Shown piece by piece: positions 1-12,870 of a DNA stretch of 64,000 bases. The first letter of the stretch is position 1, and every line of letters begins with the position of its first letter. The position numbers and the translations under genes are program-made. The DNA lies in NCBI RefSeq assembly GCF_018139145.2, contig NC_059478.1, forward strand, positions 13,003,001 to 13,067,000, given 5' to 3'. The stretch is from Gymnogyps californianus. Lineage: Eukaryota; Chordata; Aves; Accipitriformes; Cathartidae. The notes below the pieces were generated by a model. It was not told the origin of the DNA. It made no database searches and saw only the letters and a program-made list of their open reading frames with translations.

Positions 1-186
1 GAAGTAGCTACCTGAAGAGCAGAGGCAACAGACTGGATGCGTCATGTAGCTCTCATAGTCCAGTGGCATAGCTTAAACTGCTGATGAAGGTAGAACCCCC
101 AAGCTGTGAACATGCATCCTATTTTATGGTACTGAGATAGAGCTGGGTGGAGGGAACATTTTAAATTACAACAGCTAAATGCTTGA
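1..186. other. 5' flank of the CR1 remnant, no gene seen
   Basis: I see no open frame, RNA gene or recognisable repeat here. The CR1-like text begins somewhere around position 187; the exact left edge is uncertain because the element is diverged and truncated. Confidence 0.4.
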
Positions 187-1162
187 AGGCAAATGCGGAC
201 CTGCTGCTGAATGGGGCAGGGGATCTCGTGAAGGACGTGGGAAAGGCTGAGATACTCAAAGCCTTTTGGGCCTCAGTCTTTACTGATAAGACCAGCCTTC
301 AGGAATACTGAGTCCACTACTGCTTAACGTCTTCCTTAATTATGTGGACAATGGGGGAGGGTGCTCCCTGTGCAGCTTTGCAGTTGGTACAAAAGTGGGA
401 GGAGTGTTGGATACACCGGGTGGTTATGCTGTCATTCAGAGGGACCTTGAGAGAAAGTCTCAAGAAGTTCAACAAAGGGAAAAGCAAAGTGCTGCACCTG
501 AGGAGGAGTAATGCTATATGGCAGTACACGCTGGGGGCCAACCAGCTGGAAAGCAGCTCTGTGGTGGAGGACCTTGGGGTCCTGGTGGACAAGAACAATG
601 CCAGCACGTCCAGGGACGTCATCCTCCCCCTCAACTCAGCACTGGTGAAACACATCTCGTTGCTGTGTCCAACTCTGGGCTCCCCAGGACAAGAGAAACA
701 TGGACCTACTGGAGGGAGTCCAGTGAAGGACCATCAAGATCAAGAGACTCGAGTGTCTATCATATGAGGAGAGGCTGAGACAGTTGGGGTTGTTTACACT
801 GGAGAAGGGAAGGCTCAGGATCTTATCAGTGTGTATAAACACTGAAGGGAGGGAGTAAAGAAGATGGATCCAGGCTCTTTTCAGTGGTGCCCAGTGACAC
901 GACAAGAGGAAATGGGCACAACTGAGATACAGGAAATTCTATTTAAATATAGGGAAAAACTTTTTTACAGTAAGGATGATGAAACACAAGAACAGGTTGC
1001 TCAGAGAGGTTGTGAAGTCTCTGTCCTTAGAGATATTCAAAACCTGACTAGACATGGCCCTGAGCAACCTGCTCTAGCTGGCCCTGCTCTGACCACGGGG
1101 TTGGACTAGATGATCTCCAGAGGTGCCTTCCCACCTTAGCCAGTCTGAAAGTCTGTGATTCC
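187..1162 (+). mobile_element. Degraded, internally deleted CR1 LINE (3' part of ORF2 plus 3' end)
   Basis: Three-part match to the avian CR1 retrotransposon, + strand. (1) About 200-310 encodes a peptide like the linker between the endonuclease and reverse-transcriptase domains, with GDLVKDVGKAEILKAFWASV readable. (2) About 311-400 resumes inside the reverse transcriptase (SPLLLNVFLNYVDN); the catalytic Phe-Ala-Asp-Asp box is replaced by Phe-Ala-Val-Gly at 377-388. (3) About 460-1110 carries the C-terminal ORF2 region (KKFNKGKSKVLHL, EDLGVLVD) in shifting frames, then the typical 3' end with TTGGACTAGATGATCTCCAG at about 1100. CR1 ends in short ATTCTGTG-type repeats rather than poly(A); here a worn version (GTCTGTGATT) ends at about 1162. 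Much of the reverse transcriptase between parts 1 and 2 is missing, and a further stretch is missing after VLVDKNN near 600. Stops and frameshifts make it non-functional. CR1 copies are usually 5' truncated and lack clear target duplications, and I see none here. Confidence 0.93.
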
Positions 1163-4100
1163 AAAGCTCACCAGGCGTCATCAGACTCCTGAGTCACTAG
1201 ACCTGAAGGCAGTTGCGCTTTCAAGTTTGTTTGCTGAGTTGCTTTCCTTTTGTTTGACTGTCAAGAGAATAAGATGTGCAAAATACACTAATGGGCAAGT
1301 GTTTGCTAAAGACTCATACAACCTTGGGCTAATAAAAGGGTAACAAAAATAGTCCTTTGTGCAGGTCACAAGCTGGCAGTTCTGCAAGACGTTTACTAGA
1401 GAGAAATTCCTTATAGGTATGTCCTGAACCTATTCTTACAATTCTGCAAGATAAGTTTGCTTTCTACTTACTCATTTAGACAGACACACAAACTGCTTCT
1501 AAACCAACCATACTGGAATTAAGAGTTTCTTCAAGCCATTACAGACTTGATACTTGTTTTTAGTGTTTCTTGTCTTAGAGACCCCTTTGAGAGACTTAAC
1601 TTTCCAGCCTTTGCCCCCTTGAATGTGGTTGTCTTTTCAGCAGCAATTTGTAAGTCCCGGCATTCCTTTTCTACTGCAAATATGAATGTAAGACCCTACA
1701 TTATTTATTCTTTCCAAAGTGACGAGGGAGAGTTGTAAACCGCTGAATTACAACCTGCAGTTGCCAAGAGGCAGGAACAACTTACAGAGGAATGTAATTG
1801 TAGGTGTTTTTCTCCTTTCTCCTTTAACTCTTTCCTGAGGGAAGGATAAACACAACAACAGGCAGTTGAACAGTAAAGGAGCAGTTCTGGAGATAGAGAC
1901 AAACAGAGGTAGAGAAGGTCAGAAGGAACTTTGCAGCTAGGAGGAGAAAAGACAGCCATAGTCTAAGACCATCTTTAGAAAAACAGATATTTGAAATTAG
2001 TATATTGAGTTTCTCTGTTCAAGCTTGCTAATGCAATGGAATCTACTCTTAGAAAATGAAAGTTTGGTTTAGCATTGGGAAGGAGTTAAAACTGTTGCAT
2101 CCTTGTTAGTGGATGAGCATGAGACTCCAACAGTGCCCTACACTAGCCCAGCCAGCTCAAGCCAGAGAATTTTGTGAAGGAAGCAGATCTGAGGTAAAGG
2201 AAAAATTAAGCTAACAGGGAAAGCCTTTAGTGGGTCATTGTATCTATTCAAAGGGCATGGTCTCAGGCCAGCCTGTGATGCCATAGTTACACTCTTACTG
2301 GTATTTATGTTTGCTTGAGAATGTCATCACGAAAAGCTAGCGCTTCTCTGGAAGCGGTACAGGTGTGGAGACAGGTACTTTGACTTGTTTCAAACATATT
2401 AGTGAAATTGCCAACACGTTTAGAATGAAGGAAAGGCTTAAAGAGAGTGCTGAACTGGTATGAAAAAACTCCTATGTGCTTTTCCATCCATTCCATTGTT
2501 TGTTTACGACCATAGGAACTTCTCCTTGTAGGGTCCCTCACCATCTTTTCCTCAGTAATATGGATGTAACCTGCCTTCTAACAGTGAATCTCTACAAGAT
2601 GTGGTCTCCAACAACTGTGTCTTCTGGATAACTCTAGACATGTTATGTCTACAGTTAATAACAACCCTGTAATCCTGAACTACACGTGCTGTAAACTATA
2701 GTGCCTGACAGCAGTGTGAGCCATTCCTATTGACTGAAAATATTCTACTTGATATTTAGAGTAAGGAGTGGCTGAAAGGGGCTTAGAGAAGCACTTATTT
2801 TACCATCTTCCCTAAGCTTCATGTTAAAAGCAATACAAGACTGCAACCTCTTTACCTGGGTACCCAAAACTAGAGAGGGACATCCCTTGAAGCCAAGAGC
2901 TTTTGAAAAAGGCATGGATAATGTTAATCCTATTACCATGGTTGAAAGAGAAGTGGGCATATTCTTCTGTTGTTAGCTCTTGTGAGGATACCTTATTTGC
3001 TATTAACAGCATGAGCAATATGTATTGTCAGCTAGGGATGACCCTTTTTTTGTACATGCATTACATGCCGTATCTCTGAAGCGCACAGGCATTTTTGCAT
3101 GACACTATATGCTATCTTTTTGTGATTCCTGAACATAGCTGAAAGGAGGAAGTTTACAAAGAAGATGTAGCGTAGGCACTTGCAAAAAGATTCTTCTTAG
3201 GTTCTCTGCCTGAAATGGAAGTTCTGCAAATCTGCCAGCACATTAATTCACTATACAATGTGTCTGCCATTTTTTTGATAATCTGATTATATCTCTGGTC
3301 ATCAGAATCTGTTAACAAAAATCAGAATGTGTACAAAAGTAATTTAAAAAAATTATCTAGCTCTTCATTCTTCTCTTTTTCTTTTTGTCTCATTTAATTG
3401 GCTTTCTCATGTATCATTCTGTGAACTAAAGAAAGCAGGAAGACAAAAAAATAGTTGGATTTTTTATGGGGAGAAAAAAGTCCCTCTCATTTTGATGACA
3501 AGTCAAATACGGGGTCGTTTGTTTTGTCTGAAATACAAGGCACGGTTAGCCTTGAGCTTGTTCCCTCTAGAGAAGAGAGATTATGTTATAGCCCTAAATG
3601 GTGTTAGTCTGAACAAATAAATAAACCTAGTTCGTTCCTTGAAGGTAGGTGGGGGTGAATATATAAGAATAGCAGATTAGAGAGACTTTTCTCTAAGTGG
3701 TTGAAATATACTTATGGAGCCACATGCAGACACACTGCTGGGGTGACTTTAGCTGTCTTCTTTCCTTCTGCAGGAAATCCTCAGGAAACCTGGATATTTA
3801 CAACCTTAACTTCAATTTGACCAAAAGCTGGAATTGTGAATATGGTCTACTATAATCAACTCTGCAATGCTCAAGGACATGAGTCCTTGTGGCCCTTGCA
3901 AGTTGAACAAATTCTCTGAGGAGACTTGTCCTTAACCCCCTGAGTCTGATGTGATTTTTCACCACCTTTTTCCTGTCTTCATGTGGCTTTCCCACCCCCC
4001 CTTCCCACCCTAATGCCATGTAGTTCCACTTGCAGTTGCCTCAATATGGCTAACATAAAAACCTCTGGGGAACTTATGGACAGACTGTACTAAATCAAGG

Positions 4101-6560
4101 CCATGTAAGAATTAGAAATGAAAAACACTGTCATTAATCAATTTAAATAATAAAATCCTATAGTGTTGCACTGCCGTTTACTGCAGACAGTTCCCACACA
4201 TAACGAATTGTGTACCTTCCAATCCTATTACTATGGAAACATGTCATATTACTTTAACAGGCTGTTCAGAAAGAAGAAATATTTTTCTTTTGAATCCAAA
4301 TCTCCATTCTCTAGTATCCTCAAACACAAAAATTACTTTAGTTTCTTTGTACTCCTATCCCTTCTTTGAATTTTGTCTGCTGTGCCTGAAATATTCTACT
4401 GTTCTGGTATGCCAGGTCCTCACCTCTTCTGATAGGATATATCTTGACACAATCAGGGTACAGAATTAATAAAAAGTGCATTATGTGTGTAAGTTCTTTC
4501 TTCCAAGTCTTTCTGTATCATTTAGGTTCTCCTTCTGCACACTGGGTCAAGTGAACAGTTTTCTTAGTGTGTGCGCAGGGACCCTACGTGGCCACATCAT
4601 CTTTCACACAAGTCAGACTGTAGCTGGGACATGGTACAGCAACAAGAATGTTGTTGGTGCTAAACAAATTACCTCCAAAGTCCACATTTCGAGTTTCCAA
4701 AAATTCTGTCTTTACTTGATTTAACATTTATTGATTGAGTGGACTGGTTTATTTAAGGACAGGCTGTATTTTAAAACAGGCACAATCTTAATCTGAAACA
4801 ATAGTACATAGAGATTCTCTTCATAATAGAAACACATCAGATTTTTCTGTTCCCTGCTGTGCATGCATAGCTTTCATTCTGGGATATAAATAAATGTACT
4901 ATGAAGGAAAAGCTCTTTCTATTGATGGCCAAGAGTATATGCCATTGCTTGGGAAAGAATATTATTGCCTTAATTTTTTTCCCCAAATGGTATTATACTT
5001 CACCTCACTTCCCCTTGTACTTGGTTTATTTATCTTTGACAGCAATTCTCCCTATCCTCAGGGATTATGGTAGCCTAACTTGACTTTCTTTTTGTTTCTT
5101 TTAATGTTAGTGTTTCATGTCTGTATAAGGAGGAATAAAGCTCTTGAAGACTTTTGCTAGATTAACAGCATTTTAAATACTCAAGGTAACTTTTTCAAAA
5201 CAAGTCATTTTTTTATTAACAAAAATTTGAAACACAAACAGGCACTTTTTTTCTATTTTATTTTCCAAAACCAAAACATACCAGCTCCAGAATTTTGAAG
5301 CTAAAATTCTGATTAAGGTCACCAAAATAGTTCAAAGGGAGGGCTTTTGGGTAAGGGCTGCATCTTAAGCCTGCAGGGGACTAAATATATGGAGCTATTC
5401 ACATATCGGATAGTTTAAGATAAGTATGTGCATAAGTGTAAAGGACATGGACTCCTAAAATAAATTTAGAACCTTTCTTTTCATTTATTTCTTAGAGCAA
5501 CCAGAACCTGATCTTAAAATGAAGAAATATGGCAGGAAATAATTCCCCTCTCTTAACTTCTGTTTTTCTTGGTAAAACATTGTTATTTGTGGTGTTTATA
5601 TAATTATATTCCAGTGTAATTCAAGTATGTAATGACATTTCTCCAATGAAAGCATTTAAATAACTCAGGAAATTGCTTTACTGTTCTGTTTCCTGACTTA
5701 AACCCCATTTTGTCATGTTCAGTTTATTGTTCAATCTGTCTGAGCTCATCTAGATATATTCTACCCTATACAGAGCAAAATAAAATATTTACTAGCTGAT
5801 CATCTCATGTATGTATACATACAAATACACGTTAATTTGAAACCATTCTTAAATATGTATTATTTTCATCCTTGACTCAATTTTAGTTTATATTAAAACC
5901 AGAAAGCTCACTCACATAACACCAGAGTGTGACTAGAAAAAGAAATAGAGGAATCTCATTAAAAAAAGGAGTATCAAATAATAAATCTATTGGTTATAGA
6001 ATAAAAATTAAGCAAAAAGAGAAAGCATTTTAATTTTTCTTGTAGTATCAATCAAACATTAAGAAATATAGTGTTTTTCCTTTCATTTGGGTATACCTTA
6101 AGACCAGTTTTTTGCATGTACAGCTCAAAAGGGCTATTTTGTTTTGTTCAATGAAATGGAATAGTTTGGTACAGAGGTGGTATTTGCCAGCAAAGAAGGT
6201 GAAAATTTGCCAGACTTGCAGGAGAACTGAATCTTCTTTTACCTTAAAGACCCTTCTATGAGACAAGTGATAGGTTAATCTGTCTCATTTTTATCCAGAC
6301 CTTTTTTAATTTAGTGGATAAGATTAAAGTGCAAGCTGAATACCACAGGTGTAGCTTGGGTTTTTAATCTGCTTGACTCGAGTTAATCTAGTTCCTGAAT
6401 GGGGCTACTAATACAGTTCCCAAAATAAAATAGGAAATGTAAGTACTGCAATGCTTTTATTCAGCATTGAATAAATCAGTGTAGCATAAAATATACTGTA
6501 ACAGATTAAACTTGATTCCTGCAGGAATCAAAGTTCAAGAAGTTATAGTAGAGATGGAAA
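1163..6560. other. AT-rich unique DNA, no gene seen
   Basis: Open frames stay under about 90 codons and match nothing I know. The stretch contains a pyrimidine-rich patch near 3361-3400. There is an acceptor-like sequence ending in CTTCTGCAG at about 3774, but no frame stays open after it. I see no repeat family, tRNA or snRNA. Confidence 0.5.
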
Positions 6561-7570
6561 GAAACTCAACAGAGGAGATCAAACGCTGCACAAGGGAGAC
6601 GGTCTCTGCTGGGGTGCGACCGTGCCCAGAGAAACCACCTGGGGGGGCTGCTGCAGGCCCCCTGGGAATTTGGCCTGAATACACAGCTTAGTGACAGCTA
6701 GGCTCCTGGTTTCCAAGCAAAAAATAGCGACCAGTGAGATTATGGTGCTTATTTCCGTGTTATCCTGTACTGGAAAATATGTCTCCATGCTCCAGGGCAA
6801 AGATGAAGAGAGAAGAAGCAGCCAAATACCCTGAAATAATTGCTAGTATATAAGAACTCTCTAATTGGGCACTATAGCATAAATTCATAAATGTCTTTTT
6901 TTCATAAGGCACTTTAAGTTTTATATATTCCAAGCCAAATTCTTTAGGCCTTCGGTGAGCAAAATTCCTGCTGCTCATGCTGAGAGGTCTGCTCAGTTAA
7001 AGAGCAAAAAAGCTTCTTCCTGTGTTACACTGAGAGCTTTGATATTTCTGCAATTTTTCAGATTTTCTGTGAGTTGAGGAGTCACAAACCCCTGTCTGTC
7101 TCACTGAGCTCCTGGGATGGCACAGGAAAGGCAGCAGAGCGAACCCTGCCCCATGGCACTGCCTGCGAGGGGCACGGGCCCCAGCTGCACCCCACCGATG
7201 GGCTGGAGATCAGCTGCTTGCAACACACCAGCAGGGACGGGAGCAAGAACAGGAAGGTGATGGGAGAGAGAAAAGCATCCTGTTGGCATTAATAATTGCA
7301 GGAGGTAATTCAGAGGAGCAGTGTGTTTTGTAAAAGCCTTTCCTTGCCAGAAAGGAGCACTGGAGTGTTTAGTTCCTCCCTGACCCTGGTTTGGCCTGGG
7401 AAGCAGCAGGGCTACGAGCATGGTCTGGAAAGGACTCTGGGCATCCCTGAACTTGTGGGAAGGAGAGCCAACCCATGCGTTGCACAGCAACTGTGGCAGA
7501 GGGATGGATGCATAAGCCCTGGCCACCTAGGTTGTACCTGGAGAACTGCTACCTGCCCTCAAAGCTAAGT
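6561..7570. other. GC-richer patch in AT-rich surroundings
   Basis: Two parts (about 6580-6700 and 7070-7570) are clearly richer in G and C than the neighbouring DNA and contain scattered CpGs, for example GGGGTGCGACCGTGCCC near 6610. Both strands hold open frames of 70-140 codons here, which is expected where GC content lowers stop frequency. The translations are low-complexity and not recognisable. It could be a degraded CpG-poor island, a noncoding exon or an old repeat. Confidence 0.35.
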
Positions 7571-8489
7571 GTATCCTGAGGTGCTGCTTCTGTGAGTGCT
7601 TAAAAGTTTTTCCTACATCTTAAAGTTCAGAAAGAAATGTGAACTTAACTGATTTTGTTGGGAAATCTGTTTTTCTCATTTAGAATAAACACTGTATTTC
7701 TTAGCTGTTGGCTCTGAATTTGGTGAAATAAAGCCATTAGATATGACTGTAACTGTGCTGGTTCGACTTCATTTTATGTACTAACATTATCCTAATCAGA
7801 GTAGACTGAGTAACTTCAATTTTTAATATCTAACTCAGCAGTCAATATATGTTTGCATGTTTTAGACAATACTTATTCATATATATCTAAATAAAGTCTT
7901 TTTGTCAGTCTTCAAGTCCAGAAACTAATCCCTTCTTTTACTCTTAACTATCTCATTTACAGAACTTCTCAAGAAAATTCCATGATCTGAACAGCTGCTA
8001 CAGCCTGTTGTAGTGTTGATGGGCTAAGGCACTAACAGAAACTTGAGTGCTTCTCTAATTTGATCTAAGAAGATAACCGTAAGTATTTGAGAAACAATCA
8101 ATGTTAAATACATTTAAATAAAAATACGTGCATAAGCATCTCGTGGGAGTCCTAGCTTCACTGGGTACTTGTTTTGTAGTGAACAGTTATTACTTACTGT
8201 TAAAAAGGGAGTGGATATATTAATCACTTTGTGTGCTGTGGCTGAACCATCTTGCTTATTTGATGTTTAGATAATAATTTTCATTAAATAAAGAAAACGT
8301 GCTGGTACTCTGCTTAGCAATGTAAAAGTGCAAGATGTGAAATAGTTTTTAATTTCCCATATCTTAATCCTATTCTTCATATTTAAGAAATATAAATTCT
8401 ACCGGTACTATATGCTTAGCAGGTATTTATTAAAACAATCTTTAGAACTAATTTCCATATAGATGTGTTCTCACAGACTGCATTACTTT

Positions 8490-8519
8490 AAAAAAAAAAA
8501 GAAAAGAAAAAGAAAAAGG
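8490..8519. repeat. Poly-purine A/G simple repeat
   Basis: Thirty bases made only of A and G: an A run followed by GAAAA-type units. No upstream sequence looks like a retrocopied mRNA, so I treat it as a simple repeat. Confidence 0.85.
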
Positions 8520-11500
8520 TTAGGGTGAAGAGAAGATTAAGATTAAATCTTGTACAGATGAAACTGCATAAAAAAACCCCTAATGGAGTAATGTTACCTA
8601 TTGAAGGCTAACCCCCTACTCCTTAACTGGTACAAAAGATGTTTGTAGATGTTGATTTTTTGTGATCTCTGTTCCTGTGAGGAGTTCAAGCTTAAAAAGT
8701 ATGAGAAGATACTGAAAAGTCTTGCACTTTTTAGTTCAGAAACTGTCTATTTAAGCAATATCATGTATGATGGTCTGTAGTCCTCCTCTCAGATAGAGCA
8801 GTTGGGGCCAAAAGGGGCTCAGATGGTTCCCCTGTGTGATCAGTTATGATGTATTATGTTTGTGTTAATGATTCCTAACTTAAATCCTTGCTTTCAGTGT
8901 GGGTGCTGGATTTCTCCCTCCATCCCTTAGTGAAATATTTCTTAACAGAACTTAAGCCATACCTTTTTTGTTTCGAAGTGGCAAATGCACATTGACACAA
9001 GATCTATTAAAAATCTGTAGCAGAATTAAACCCTCCTGACTTCCTTGAATTCTGGATTATAAACTGGCTCACTTGTGATTAAAAGCACCTCACTGAAATT
9101 AAGAATTATTTTAATTGCTAAAAAAGCCATAGAAATCTCACTTAAGGATCTCAGTAGGTCCTTCTCAGAGAATAAAGTCTGTTCAAGAAACAATACGTCC
9201 TACTAGAGTTACTCATGCCTGAAAAATAGTGCAGCCTGATTGTTAGAAAGGCCTAAACGTAAAAATGGTGACTCCATCTTAGCACCTCTGGGGAGGGGAT
9301 ATAGGATGTCTTGTGCTGTCTCCTCATTAGAATGTAAATTGTGCAGGGTTCAATATCCACTAGCAGTGAGGGAGTCAATGAGTGAGCCTCATCAGTTTAT
9401 CCTAAATGTTCTTTCTCTATCTTACATAGAGTGGGTGGTTAGGCAATACCTAAGTCTCTGATAGCAGCAGATGTGATGCAAGCTTCAGTGTGCGAGGAAG
9501 CAGTGTTCAAATTCCTTTTGTGTTTACAAATACAGAGCTCATGTGAAAGTCTTTGTGAATAGAGCTTGGGTCTCATGCATGAGGACCCCTAAGGCAAAAG
9601 GTGGGATGGAAGAAGGGGAGGCATGTAAAAGACGCACCTGGGAACAATTGTTTTCACTTATCCATTCTAAGAACATTCTCAAATCTTTAGTAAATGTAAT
9701 CCATAGCTCAGCAACAGAAGCCACGATGTATTTGAGACAAACAGGTAAGGCATGTAGCTGTCAGTTGAGTATGGTAACTTTGCTCTGCTACTGGAAAGTT
9801 CCACCTGTCTGCAGTTACTTCAGCACTTTACAAAATTTTTGACTTAACCTACCTGTCAACTCACCCAGCTGTGCAGGAGTTGTCATTACAAACTTAAAAG
9901 CTCTGTTCAAAGTCCATCAGTGCTTTAGAGGACTACCTTGCCAAGATAAGCAATCTCTACAGAAGTTACTGTTCTCAGCACAGGGGCTTATGGCTAGCTA
10001 GATACTACCTACAATATATTTTTCCTTTTTGCTCTGAATATCTTGGACAGAAAATGTAAAATGAAGTTAAGGTAATAAGCACTTCTCAAGTGAGATCAGG
10101 TGCAGGGGTTAGAGCTGAATCAGAGGGGGATGGTCAGCCGAAGTTGGATTCAGCTGAATCTGAAGTCTCTTCTGCTTTCTGTCCCACCCCACCACCCATT
10201 TCCTCTCTCATCCTCTGTGCATTCAGTATCTTACTAGACTGTCCAGTGTTTTCCTTCCAGCTATAAGGGCTAATCAGTCCTAAATGTGGCAGGCATCTGC
10301 TAATGTCTTTGGAAAAAGTTTTTCAATATTGGATGTTTACTTTGGTCATAGAGCTATAAAGCTTTGAGAAGATGTGGTAACTTCTCGTTTCTGCTTCCTC
10401 TGGTTCTGCCTGAAACCGTCTAGCATGTGTTCTGCAGTTGTCTCTAGTAAGGTAAAAAATCCTGGCTGTATTGTCTTTCCAGCTATTGTATCCTATGTCA
10501 TATTGGAGAGTTAAAATGTGTTATTCAGATACTTATTAGACAGAAGCCTACAACAAGAAAAATTTTGAATGTATCCTAAAGTTTTGGTACTGCTCTGTGC
10601 TAGGCAGAAAAGGTATATTCCAAGTTGTGTGTCTGCATCTTTCATGAAAGATGGTCCTGGTCATTTTGGATAGTGAACTATCTAAACATGTGGGCAAGTT
10701 CTGTTTCTTAGTGTGGGTTCTGTAAGATGACTAAATGTCAACTGTTTTCCCCAGAGACCATGAACAAATAAGAGTTTAACTCTAGTTCTCCAAGGCACAA
10801 GGCTTGGTCACTAGCCTCCTTGCACCAAATTCCCTAATTCTATGTTATGTATTGTGCTATTAAAATGAAACAAAAATCTCTTAACGTTCTTATTTCGTGT
10901 ATCTCTTACCCACAGATGAGCATTATTTCTAATGCAGATGCCCCAAATGACTTTATTACTGTGTATTTATAAAGCAAGAATTCTCAATTCAAATAGAAAA
11001 ATATGTGTTACAGGGGTATGATTTTCATTTTAAAGAAGATTTGCACACTGGTCTTTTTAAATTCAAAGACATAATGTTTACTGAAGAGATGACTTTTTAT
11101 TGAAAAAGATACTATTTATACACATATCTAACAGTACTGAATCGAAGAAAGGATAGTCTTCTAAAATTCTTTTCATAAATGCTTTCAAAGATATTCTGTT
11201 GACTTAAATGATTGTTAAATACAGAATTTAAATATAGGAGACCAAATAGAATAATGCATGGAAATAATAAATAGATGGATATTGGAACTTTTAAAATACA
11301 GATCAGCTGATTATTTTTCAAAAAAACAGAAAATATTTTCTTAAGTTGGGGGATTGGCTACTTGGCTTGCAGCAGGAAACTGTCAGTGGTGGTGCATATA
11401 CTAAACAAAATACTGAAGCAAAGACTAGCTACATCTTACTCTTGGGAGGTAATGAACACATTTGTAGAGGTAATGCTAACTGGAGGCATAGAAAAACTAA

Positions 11501-11785
11501 ACTGTTTCCTTGCTAAATGGGTAAGGTATTAGAGACAGCTGGGATGATCTTCCTGTTGCTCTAGCACCATCATCTGTGAACTGTCTTACATTCCATTTTA
11601 TGTGGTCTTTATGAAAGCTATGGTCACCTTTTTCAGCGAAACTCTTTGTCCCTTCTGGCCCTGCAATCTAGTACGGTCAGCTGCTTCCCTGATGTTAGAA
11701 GGCTACTGTAGCTCTGACATCAAAAACAAAGTTGGAATGTAGCTTTTCAAAATACTTCCATGATCTCTTGTATAAAAGCATTTAA

Positions 11786-11801
11786 GTGTGTGTGTGTGTG
11801 T
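11786..11801. repeat. GT dinucleotide microsatellite
   Basis: Eight GT units without interruption, followed by TACACA. Confidence 0.85.
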
Positions 11802-12689
11802 ACACATAAGATTATATGGACCATAAGCACAGATGAAGTCTGTGTTTAAAAAAAAAAAAATAAAAAAAATTGCTGGATAGGCCTTGGCAGCTAATGTTTC
11901 TCTAATGACAACTTACCAGTACTTTCGTTGGAAGTTATTGGAAGGGAGAAACTCAACTTTTTAAACTATAAATAGCCATGTAGGTGTATCATTATCTGAC
12001 AAACACAAAATGTAATTTTAGCATTATAACCACTTCTTCTGTATGCTTTTTGAAACCCCAAATTGGGCTGACCTATAGTCACTACTTGGAATTTGAGATC
12101 CTTTAGAAGCATGGGCAATGTCTGGCATTTAATTGCTTGATCTTTGTTTTTAGTGACTGGGTTTTACTTTATTCGAGGTAGTTCCACACGTCAAAATTAA
12201 AAGATACTGAACCAGTAGCTCTGGGTAGTGATGTTGTACATATGTGAGTTAAAATGCTTCTCTTATTCTAGAGTGGGAATGGTGCAGAACCAATATTTGG
12301 AATATTGACTCTTTAGCTACCTCTGTAGCTTAGGCCTGCCCAGTTTCTTTGCCATTTTCAACTGTTTTGATGTGTGGATAGTTAACAGTTAATTTATAAA
12401 AAAACTGTAATCACTGTCACTTTCTAAAATAACAAGATTATTTCCTTTCAATTTACTTGCTCTCATTTTGTGGCATTTCCACTATTGTATTCTGAACAGC
12501 CGAATCCTATTTTCTGAATAATGATTGTCTTGCAAGAAAATCTAATATAAGAGAACAACATCAAACTGACAGGAAGATTGAATGGGTAATATATGTCCTC
12601 TTCTTTTAAATGTGTGGTATCTTTATGATACCATGGCCTGTGGTTGACAACTTTGACCCACATCTTCCTTTTTAGTTAACCTCCATCAA

Positions 12690-12870
12690 CTGTTTAATAT
12701 AGCTTCACATGTTTGTCATATGAATTAGTAATTAATGCCATTCTATTCCTCATGTTAATGTGTTCATGGAAAATGACATAGAAGGAAGGGCACTTAGATC
12801 TACAGAGAATTAATTAGCATGTAATTTTCAGTATATCATCTAGTGTTAATTAGCAGTTAAACCATCTTCT
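12690..12870. promoter_or_regulatory. Candidate conserved noncoding element with homeodomain-type sites
   Basis: A block of ordered AT-rich motifs without repeats or open frames. It contains ATTAGTAATTAATG near 12725 and two copies of TTAATTAGCA, at about 12810-12819 and 12846-12855, some 36 bp apart. TAATTA is the core recognised by many homeodomain proteins (LHX, DLX and others). Calling it an enhancer is inference: base composition and motif clustering suggest it, but I cannot measure conservation here. Confidence 0.22.

Larger units (their letters stand above)
7571..12685. other. AT-rich unique DNA with simple repeats, no gene seen
   Basis: Nothing codes convincingly. The stretch includes a purine run at 8490-8519, a GT dinucleotide run at 11786-11801 and an A-rich run at 11848-11869. 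Frames at 9240-9461 and 9543-9842 are short and unrecognisable. Confidence 0.5.

Noticed and set aside
342..767. A 141-codon frame as a host gene
   Set aside because: It is the degraded C-terminal reverse-transcriptase region of the CR1 element, in a mixed frame.
7101..7526. A 141-codon minus-strand frame
   Set aside because: It lies in a GC-rich patch where both strands are open, and the translation is proline- and leucine-rich without a recognisable domain.
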